Source: JBJXHB01 sp046160725 (GTDB lineage: Bacteria; Pseudomonadota; Gammaproteobacteria; Burkholderiales; Burkholderiaceae_C). Taken from it: a stretch of DNA of 6,683 nucleotides. Below the pieces are notes generated by a model. It did no database searches and was not told the DNA's origin. It worked only from the letters and a program-made list of their open reading frames with translations. Made by a program: the position numbers and the translations under genes. Shown piece after piece: positions 1-5,605 of the stretch. The first letter of the stretch is position 1; every line of letters begins with the position of its first letter. The stretch is from NCBI GenBank assembly GCA_046160725.1, contig JBJXHB010000119.1:1-6683 (forward strand). Direction: 5' to 3'.

Positions 1-2
1 GC

Positions 3-701
3 TCATTGCAAGGCCAGTGCCTTAAAACACGCGTCCAGCTCCGGTAACACCCCGTCGGCCAGCCGTTTGATGGCCAGGCCTTGCGCGATGTCGACTTTTG
101 CCTGGCGCGTCGGCGCCTGCGCGATCAACCCTTTGAAGTCGGTGGTATCTTCTGCCAGCTCACGCAGCGAGCGCGAATCATGTTTGACGAGCTGATAGAT
201 TTCGTTTTCAGTGATGGCGCACAGCGGATTGAACGCACAAAAGGCTTTTGCCGACAGGACTTGCTCCAACAGCGAGAACTGCTCCGCAACCGGGATCGTC
301 GCATCGATACGGTTCAGCACCAGCCGAATGCGGCCCGGCGCCACACCGATACCTGACAATTTCTCCACCGTGTTCGAGGTATCGCGTTGCTGTTTGGCAT
401 CGGCCACGGTGGGCACCACGAAGTAGTCAAAATCGGCATGACTGCCTTTGTATTTTTGCATACCGGCCAACAAGTCCTCGATGTTCGAGGCGCCGATATC
501 GACGATCAGGTCGTTATCCACTTGCAATGCCTGCTGGAGCATCGCGAATTGCGTGCCCCTCAGCGCATCGGCTTCGCCTTCATCGGCATTCGCCGACTCC
601 ACAGATAGCAGTCTCGCCTTCGGCAGGCGCGGCGCCAGCAGATGCCGGGCAATGGTGGTTTTGCCGACGTTGCCGGAGAAGTTCAGGATGGCGATTTTCA
701 T
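3..701 (-). CDS. stbB: StbB-like ParA/MinD-type P-loop ATPase
   Basis: This 232-residue protein resembles StbB proteins of conjugative plasmids, which are ParA/MinD-related ATPases. In R388, StbB affects plasmid positioning and is needed for efficient conjugation. The N-terminal beta-strand and P-loop read ILNFSGNVGKTTIARHL. A Walker A'/B-like LIVDIGASN (65-73, Asp68) follows, then YFVVPTVADAKQQRDT (94-108) and LVLNRID (127-133). The order and spacing fit the SIMIBI class of P-loop ATPases. The canonical ParA signature KGGxGK[ST] is altered: the signature Lys is replaced by Ser9 and the second Gly by Asn11, while Lys14 and Thr15 remain. There is no DNA-binding N-terminal domain. A weak Shine-Dalgarno (GGGA, 707-710) lies five bases before the ATG. 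The gene starts 66 bases after the previous stop and ends at the window edge, so any StbC partner would lie beyond it. IncP TraL-like ATPases are the closest alternative name. Confidence 0.8.
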   Translation of the reverse strand: MKIAILNFSGNVGKTTIARHLLAPRLPKARLLSVESANADEGEADALRGTQFAMLQQALQVDNDLIVDIGASNIEDLLAGMQKYKGSHADFDYFVVPTVADAKQQRDTSNTVEKLSGIGVAPGRIRLVLNRIDATIPVAEQFSLLEQVLSAKAFCAFNPLCAITENEIYQLVKHDSRSLRELAEDTTDFKGLIAQAPTRQAKVDIAQGLAIKRLADGVLPELDACFKALALQ

Positions 702-767
702 GGGAGTCCCGTTGAGGCGATGGGTTACTGGGGCGAGGGCATGCGTGATCGTTTGGGGCGCCCACCT
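702..767 (-). other. 66-base intergenic gap before the StbB-like gene
   Basis: This is the longest non-coding stretch in the window. It holds a perfect 8-base palindrome GGGCGCCC (756-763) just after the upstream stop and an interrupted palindrome GGGAGTCCC (702-710) that overlaps the ribosome binding site. Neither has the loop or T-run of an intrinsic terminator, and I see no sigma-70 promoter. The StbB-like gene is probably read from the upstream operon. Confidence 0.4.
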
Positions 768-2522
768 TTAACGGTCGTGCTCTCGCGGGGTTCGTGGCGG
801 GGGTGCTGCCGCCGGTTGGTGTGCCGGGGTCGCGGATGCCGCCGCTTGGCGCGTCTGCTCGATATAACGTGCCAGCGGTTGCGCGGTCCATTCATTCAGG
901 CGCGCAGGTTTGTCCCGCAGGCCGGTCACGGTGCCGGTCGCATCGACCACTTTTTCTTTGACGGTAACCTCGCGCTGGCCGGCGTTGCGCAGCACGATTT
1001 CGTCGCCTTTTTTGATTGAGCCCCCGGCGACGGCTTGCTGCAGGCCTTTGCCCCAGATGGTCTGCTCGCCGCCCTGGGTTTGCAGCGTAATGTAGTAGCT
1101 GCGGTCTTTGCCGGTCTCGAAACGATAAGGGGCTGCGCCATGATCCACCACGGTGCCGATATACAAGCGTTCGCCGCGGGCAATTTTTTCCACCTGGGCC
1201 AGGGCCGCGGCGCTGAATTCCGTGCTCAAGCCCTTGCTGTCCAAAATCTCGCGTGCCTGCTTCAGCCCGGCGCGTTCCCCGGCGGTTAATGCATCCGCAT
1301 CGATATGTTCACCGCGTTGCCGCTCGGCCGGCTCCGGCGGCGACGCCTGCGTTGGGTGGTGCTCGGGGCTACCTTCAATCACGCGGTTCTGTACACCCTG
1401 GGGGCGGCGCAATTGTTGCAACACCATTTGGTCGGCATCGCGGGGCTGGTAACCGCGCACTGCCATCCCGGCGACGCGCGCGTCGAGCCAGGCGCGCCGG
1501 CGGAACGCATCGGAACCGGATACCGTAATTTCGTTCCAGTTCTTGGCCTGGGCCACTTCCAGCATGGCGCGTATGGTTTCCCGATCCTCGGCCGTGGTGA
1601 TCAGTTGCTTGCCCGCATCGGAAAACACCAGTTCGCCCTGCCGGTTTCCAACGCGGTACAGGAATTCCGTCGAAGCCTGCCCGAACACCCCGCTTTTTTG
1701 CGTGCTGACGATGAAACGTGCGCGTATCTCCTGCGGCAATTCGCTTTCCAGAATCGGGCGCTTGATCACCCGGAATTTCTCGATCTCGGCCGAGGTTCCG
1801 TCGGCGAGGGCGGCGGCGCTGTCGCGCCCTAATGCCGCATTCTGGCTCGCACTCAGCCCCTGCTGCGCCTCACGGATGTCCCCTCCCCCCAACAACGGAT
1901 CGGGATCGTGCCGTAAGCGCGCCGTGACTTCAGCAATCTGTTGCTCGCGGATCCTTGCCACCGATGCCAGCGCACTGGCATCGATCGCGGCGAACCGCGC
2001 CGCACGTTGGGCCTCAACCTCCTGCAGCCGGCGCGATTCTGCCTCGGCTACCTCCCGTGCGGCCTCCTGCTTGAGCACCTCGGCATGGATGGCCTGCGCC
2101 CCTGACGCCAGGACGGGGGCGGCTTGGTGCAGGGCCTCGGCGTAGTCCGGCGATGCACGCAGGTTGCCCGCGATCGCATCCATGGCCATGGTCTTGCGCG
2201 CCTGCGAACGCATGCGCCCAAATTCGGCCGCATCCAGCGTGGCCCATTGCCGCGCCGTCTCCTTGTCGATCACCACGGTAGCGACCCCTTTGCGCGCCGG
2301 ATCGGCGGCCGTCAATTCATTGACGGCCGCAATCCGCAGATCGGTGCGGCTGGTAATGGACGACCGTTGCCGGCTGGCCAGCAATTTGCCGTTAAGCGCC
2401 AGCTGGTCCGCTGCCTGGATTTCCGTGGTCAATTCCGTCAGCGCCGGCACCGGGGCACGCGCAGCGGGATCACGACCGGTCAACAAGGGCTCGTCGGCGC
2501 CCGCCGAAATAGTGTTTGCCAT
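768..2522 (-). CDS. LPD7-domain conjugation accessory protein without a relaxase domain
   Basis: This 584-residue cytoplasmic protein has two recognisable modules. Residues about 260-370 match the large polyvalent-protein-associated domain LPD7: RFIVS, a YRVGNRQGELVFSDAGKQL segment, then the WNEITVSGSDAFRRRAWLDA and VRGYQP signatures. This domain is usually appended to plasmid relaxases and primases. Residues about 453-522 form a beta-rich module (YIGTVVDHGAAPY, SYYITLQT, TIWGKGLQQAV, GDEIVLRNAGQREVTV) of a kind also found on plasmid primase and relaxase proteins. Residues 145-200 are a charged Ala/Glu/Arg helix, probably coiled coil; the first 250 residues are otherwise unassigned. The tail after 555 is Ala/Pro-rich. 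There is no HUH relaxase motif and no primase motif, so it probably acts in trans on the relaxosome. The start has AGGGAG (2531-2536) eight bases ahead and sits three bases after the lipoprotein stop. Domain calls are from memory of the family signatures. Confidence 0.82.
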   Translation of the reverse strand: MANTISAGADEPLLTGRDPAARAPVPALTELTTEIQAADQLALNGKLLASRQRSSITSRTDLRIAAVNELTAADPARKGVATVVIDKETARQWATLDAAEFGRMRSQARKTMAMDAIAGNLRASPDYAEALHQAAPVLASGAQAIHAEVLKQEAAREVAEAESRRLQEVEAQRAARFAAIDASALASVARIREQQIAEVTARLRHDPDPLLGGGDIREAQQGLSASQNAALGRDSAAALADGTSAEIEKFRVIKRPILESELPQEIRARFIVSTQKSGVFGQASTEFLYRVGNRQGELVFSDAGKQLITTAEDRETIRAMLEVAQAKNWNEITVSGSDAFRRRAWLDARVAGMAVRGYQPRDADQMVLQQLRRPQGVQNRVIEGSPEHHPTQASPPEPAERQRGEHIDADALTAGERAGLKQAREILDSKGLSTEFSAAALAQVEKIARGERLYIGTVVDHGAAPYRFETGKDRSYYITLQTQGGEQTIWGKGLQQAVAGGSIKKGDEIVLRNAGQREVTVKEKVVDATGTVTGLRDKPARLNEWTAQPLARYIEQTRQAAASATPAHQPAAAPPPRTPREHDR

Positions 2523-2525
2523 GGC

Positions 2526-3377
2526 TCAAGCTCCCTGCGATGAAGGATTAGCCGCTTTGCGGTAAAAGATGATTTCCACCCGGCGATTCTGGGCGCGGCC
2601 CTCGGGCGTATCGTTGGGCGCGGCGAAGTAGCCCGCGGCAAACACGCGGGTGCGGATTTTGCTGGACTCGATCCCGGCCTCGATCAGCAGCTGGCGGGCT
2701 TGGGTGGCGCGCGCCTGTGCCACCTGCTGATTGGGCAGATCGGCCACCGCACTGTCGGTCGCACCCTGAATCTGAATCGCGGGCGACTCGGCGGCCACGG
2801 CGAGCAGGCTTGTGCGCCCGGCTGCATCCAGCGTAAAACGGGTTTCATCGGTGCCGAAGGTGCGCACGTAGTAGCGCGCGTGGCGCAAGTCTCTGCCGTC
2901 AGACAGCACGTGGCGCGGCACCGCGATGAGGTTCAGACTGCCCTGGGATAGCGGCTTGGGCAGCGCATCAGGCGCGGCAGCCGGCGGCAGTATTGGCGCG
3001 GGTTCCGCCGCGGTCCCTTTTTGCCCCACGGCCGACGCAGCCGGCGCGGCGGGCACCACAGGCGGGGCAGGTGAGCCGTCCAATAGCGGTGCCGGGTTGA
3101 CGCGCTGCGCCAACACCGTGGCCACCGCGCCGCGTATATCCGCCAGCTGTTGGCGCATCGCGGCAACCTCCGCCCGCAGCATTTCGTTTTCCGTGAGCAT
3201 CGCACGGCTGTGATCGCGCGCCGATTGAATGGCTAGCATCCGCTGCGGATTATTCGCCGGCACCGTGATCGTTCCATCGGGATAGACAACCTTGGGCGGA
3301 GCCATCGAGCAACCGGCAGCGGCGATCAACCCTGCCGCCACCAGCACCGCCAGTACGCCTGCTTTATGCTTTCTCAT
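2526..3377 (-). CDS. OmpA-family peptidoglycan-binding outer-membrane lipoprotein
   Basis: This 283-residue protein is predicted to be exported, lipid-modified at Cys23 and anchored in the outer membrane while its C-terminus grips peptidoglycan. The N-terminus has basic residues (MRKHK), a hydrophobic stretch and a lipobox-like AAGC ending at Cys23, which is followed by Ser, as usual for outer-membrane sorting. Residues about 46-92 look like an alpha-helical coiled coil, and 94-145 form a Pro/Ala-rich linker. The OmpA domain spans about 168-273. It keeps the diaminopimelate-contacting pair Asp208 and Arg223 at the family spacing of 15, Asn216 between them, and the closing GRAQNRRVEI motif. 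The start has a good Shine-Dalgarno (GGAGAG, spacing 6). Its place after virD4 suggests a secretion-system accessory that ties the channel to the cell wall, loosely like the OmpA-like lipoprotein IcmN/DotK of Dot/Icm systems. That role is inferred from context. Confidence 0.9.
   Translation of the reverse strand: MRKHKAGVLAVLVAAGLIAAAGCSMAPPKVVYPDGTITVPANNPQRMLAIQSARDHSRAMLTENEMLRAEVAAMRQQLADIRGAVATVLAQRVNPAPLLDGSPAPPVVPAAPAASAVGQKGTAAEPAPILPPAAAPDALPKPLSQGSLNLIAVPRHVLSDGRDLRHARYYVRTFGTDETRFTLDAAGRTSLLAVAAESPAIQIQGATDSAVADLPNQQVAQARATQARQLLIEAGIESSKIRTRVFAAGYFAAPNDTPEGRAQNRRVEIIFYRKAANPSSQGA
2531..2536 (-). promoter_or_regulatory. Ribosome binding site of the LPD7-domain protein gene
   Basis: AGGGAG on the minus strand lies eight bases before the ATG at 2522, inside the final codons of the lipoprotein gene. 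It supports this start and tight co-translation of the two genes. Confidence 0.5.
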
Positions 3378-3383
3378 CCGGTT

Positions 3384-3389
3384 CTCTCC
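3384..3389 (-). promoter_or_regulatory. Ribosome binding site of the OmpA-family lipoprotein gene
   Basis: GGAGAG on the minus strand lies six bases before the ATG at 3377 and just after the stop of the 27-codon frame. It is the clearest Shine-Dalgarno in the window and fixes the lipoprotein start. Confidence 0.6.
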
Positions 3390-3393
3390 ATTA

Positions 3394-3477
3394 TCAGGTT
3401 GTGATGTCGTCAGACGCGCCCGCCACGATGACCACCAGCATCGCGTCGCCGGGCACGCTGTCCAGGTCTTCGCTCAT
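3394..3477 (-). CDS. Possible 27-residue micro-ORF coupled to virD4
   Basis: An ATG at 3477 overlaps the virD4 TGA as ATGA and opens a 27-codon frame ending in TGA at 3394. The peptide begins MSEDLDSVPGDA, has a short hydrophobic core (MLVVIVAGA) and ends DDITT, so it is acidic at both ends. It fills almost all of the 96 bases between virD4 and the lipoprotein gene, and its stop lies four bases before that gene's Shine-Dalgarno (GGAGAG). It could be a real small protein, a translated leader that carries ribosomes from virD4 to the lipoprotein gene, or chance. The hydrophobic core is too short for a confident membrane helix. The nearest purine-rich site (GAGGGTGG, 3488-3495) is far from the ATG, so re-initiation would be needed. 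I recognise no homologue. Confidence 0.33.
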   Translation of the reverse strand: MSEDLDSVPGDAMLVVIVAGASDDITT

Positions 3478-5381
3478 CGCTGTTGCGCCACCCTCAAACC
3501 GGCCATTTCATCAACAGCGTCCTGGGCCCAATGCACCTGCCCATGCAGCCACTGCGCCACCGACATCAATTCAGCTTCCACGAACGGCGGGCTCTGCCGT
3601 GTGACAGTCGGCATGGCGTCCAGCGGGCTGATCGTGCCCGACTGCGGTGCGGGCGTCTCCATGCCGTCGCCCTGTGGCTGGGCGGGTGCGGCACGCCGCC
3701 GCAGCAGGAAGGCGTCCAGGTCCACCGGAGCCACTTTCACCGGCGGCAGCAGGCGCTGTTGAAACACCGGTTCGCTGTAATAGCGGATCTTGTCAGCAAG
3801 GACCGGTTTGCAGTTATCCGAGATCACGATTTCGCGCTGCTCGCCGAGTTCGCGCAATTCCTGCGGCATCATCAGGGCGCGCTTGTGGTCGCTGACATTC
3901 TGGCTGCGGCTGGGATGGCCGCGGCTGTAGGAATGTCCTTTGCTGACCGCATCCTGCGTGGTGTAGCCGAGAATTTCGCTGTATTCCACCGCGTCCTTTT
4001 GCTCGCGCGGCGCATACATCACCTGCAGCATGTGATTGGACACGAGCGTACGGGCACCCTCCTCGCCATACAGCTCACGCGACTGCAACTGGCTCACCGA
4101 CTGCGCCACGGTGATGCAGCGAAAGCCGTAGCCGGCGAGGTAGCCGACCGCCCGCACGAATTTGTCGATACGGCCCAGCGCAGGGAATTCGTCCTGCACC
4201 GCCAGGCACAGGAATTTGATTGCGGAGTCCTGTTCCGGCAGCACTTTGGTGTTCTGGTCATACGCCATGCTGAAAAACAAATTCATCAGCAGCGAGGCCT
4301 CGGCCAGCCGGTTGGGCGGAATCACCAGATAAATCGACATCTTCTGCTTCAGCAGATCGCGCAAATCAAAATCATCCGCACTGGTGGCCGCATCCACCAG
4401 CGGATTGGCGAACACCCCCAGCGGCGCGGTGAAGCTGGCGAGGATCGAGGTCAGCGTATTGTCGGAGTTGCCGGCGAACTGGCGCAGCGCCGCCAGACAG
4501 TCGGCACTGAGCGCCCGGCCATTGCTCGCACGGCCGCTGTCGATGATGCCCTGCCAGAATTCCTTCGGTTTTCCACCGCCCGGCGCCAGCCGCAGCGACT
4601 CGCCGATGGTGACCGGCAGGCCCGCTTCCACGCAGTACAGGGTCACCGCCACGAACAGATTGCGCGCCTGGTCGTTCCAGAACGCATCGCTGCCGTCTTT
4701 CTTGGGATACAGCATATAGCCGATGCTTTGCAGATCGCCGACGATGAAGCGCGGGTCGCGATCGATGTAGGAGAGCGGATTCCAGCAGTGGGTCTCGAAG
4801 CGCGGATCAAACGGCGCGAATTTGTACACCGCCTGGCCGTGCGCCGCCCGAAAGCCGGAGGTGATGGTGAAGTTCTCGCCCTTGATGTCGGAAACGATGC
4901 AGGAGTGGCCCCAGTTCAGCAGATTGGGGATGATGATGCCCACGCCTTTGCCGCTGCGGGTGGGCGCAATCAGCAGCAGGAATTTGGCGGCGTGGTTCAT
5001 CAGGAAGCGACCACTCAGCTTGCCCAGCAGGATGCCGTTATCGGCGAGCAGGCCGGCGGACTGCGCCTCGCCGTGGGTGGCCCAGCGCGCATCACCGTGC
5101 AGGCTGCGCGGCTGGTTGAGCGAGACCAGGAACAGCACCAGCGGCAGGCCGAGGAACACCACCGCGGGCACCCCGGCGGCGATTTGCAGGCGTTTTTTCT
5201 CCTTGGGGTTGTCCTGGTAGTCGCGCCAGTAGGTTTGCCAGGTGTTCACTTCCACCTGTGCAGGGTTGGTCTTGTGCATCAGCAGGAACAGGCCGCCGGC
5301 CAGGTGACGGCCGGCGTAAAGTCCGAGGCCCAGCCACGCCAGCAGCAGCAGCGACAGCACAGCGCGTTTGGCGGTGATCAT
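3474..5381 (-). CDS. virD4: VirD4/TraG-family type IV coupling protein
   Basis: This is the inner-membrane ATPase that receives the relaxosome or protein substrates and hands them to the secretion channel. The 635 residues begin with two membrane segments (about 7-35 and 67-88) separated by a periplasmic loop, the usual coupling-protein anchor. The cytoplasmic part has Walker A in APTRSGKGVG (139-148, Lys145) and Walker B in LAVQDEFPALG (393-403, Asp397 and Glu398). Other family signatures are SDIKGENF, DPRFETHCWNPL and ITVAQSVSQL. The residue before the Walker B Asp-Glu is Gln rather than the common Leu. From about residue 560 there is a Pro/Ala/Gln-rich linker and a final acidic amphipathic helix, a plausible substrate-contact tail. 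The start ATG overlaps the upstream stop as ATGA and has no good Shine-Dalgarno, so its translation probably depends on the 75-residue gene before it. No Leu TTA/CTA or Ser TCA codon interrupts most of the gene, which opens a long antisense frame. Confidence 0.97.
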   Translation of the reverse strand: MITAKRAVLSLLLLAWLGLGLYAGRHLAGGLFLLMHKTNPAQVEVNTWQTYWRDYQDNPKEKKRLQIAAGVPAVVFLGLPLVLFLVSLNQPRSLHGDARWATHGEAQSAGLLADNGILLGKLSGRFLMNHAAKFLLLIAPTRSGKGVGIIIPNLLNWGHSCIVSDIKGENFTITSGFRAAHGQAVYKFAPFDPRFETHCWNPLSYIDRDPRFIVGDLQSIGYMLYPKKDGSDAFWNDQARNLFVAVTLYCVEAGLPVTIGESLRLAPGGGKPKEFWQGIIDSGRASNGRALSADCLAALRQFAGNSDNTLTSILASFTAPLGVFANPLVDAATSADDFDLRDLLKQKMSIYLVIPPNRLAEASLLMNLFFSMAYDQNTKVLPEQDSAIKFLCLAVQDEFPALGRIDKFVRAVGYLAGYGFRCITVAQSVSQLQSRELYGEEGARTLVSNHMLQVMYAPREQKDAVEYSEILGYTTQDAVSKGHSYSRGHPSRSQNVSDHKRALMMPQELRELGEQREIVISDNCKPVLADKIRYYSEPVFQQRLLPPVKVAPVDLDAFLLRRRAAPAQPQGDGMETPAPQSGTISPLDAMPTVTRQSPPFVEAELMSVAQWLHGQVHWAQDAVDEMAGLRVAQQR

Positions 5382-5605
5382 GGTTGCCAGCGCCGGGTGC
5401 GCGTAGCCGGCCGTGGCGCCGGTACCACCTCGATGATGACCCGGTGTCCCGGGCTACCCATCAATCGCCGCAGTGCCGGTACCGACGGCGTGCTGCGTGA
5501 GGCGATGTTGCCGACCAGCACAATGTTGCGGTCGCCGGTGACCGCCGCCCACAACAGTTTCCGGGCGCGCGGGCTGGACAGTACCAAGCGTTTGCGCGTC
5601 AGCAT
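5378..5605 (-). CDS. Small, highly basic protein of unknown function between virB11 and virD4
   Basis: I do not recognise this 75-residue protein. The frame could open further upstream, but the ATG at 5605 is the better start: it has a strong Shine-Dalgarno (GAGGTG, 5611-5616) five bases ahead and overlaps the virB11 stop as ATGCTGA. Its own TGA overlaps the virD4 start as ATGA. It contains 13 Arg and 2 Lys against one Asp and one Glu, giving a net charge near +13. Two probable beta-strands (DRNIVLVGN, HRVIIEVV) flank a Ser/Pro-rich turn and an Arg-Arg helix, and the C-terminal tail is Arg/Pro-rich. There is no signal peptide or membrane segment, so a cytoplasmic protein is expected. Position and charge suggest a nucleic-acid or ATPase partner at the coupling-protein step, but that is inference. 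Arg-rich composition can also come from GC-rich non-coding frames; the start signals and double overlap are the main support for a real gene. Confidence 0.66.
   Translation of the reverse strand: MLTRKRLVLSSPRARKLLWAAVTGDRNIVLVGNIASRSTPSVPALRRLMGSPGHRVIIEVVPAPRPATRTRRWQP

Noticed and set aside
756..763. GGGCGCCC palindrome after the LPD7 gene as a terminator
   Set aside because: It has no loop and is not followed by a T-run on the minus strand; such 8-base GC palindromes are expected by chance here.
248..1832. Several plus-strand open frames across the StbB-like and LPD7 genes
   Set aside because: They are low-complexity Arg/Ala/Ser/Pro-rich translations opposite well-supported minus-strand genes, with no recognisable domains.
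5415..5485. Two copies of CCGGTACC within the 75-residue gene
   Set aside because: The repeats are only eight bases, lie in coding sequence with different flanks, and form no longer repeat or array.
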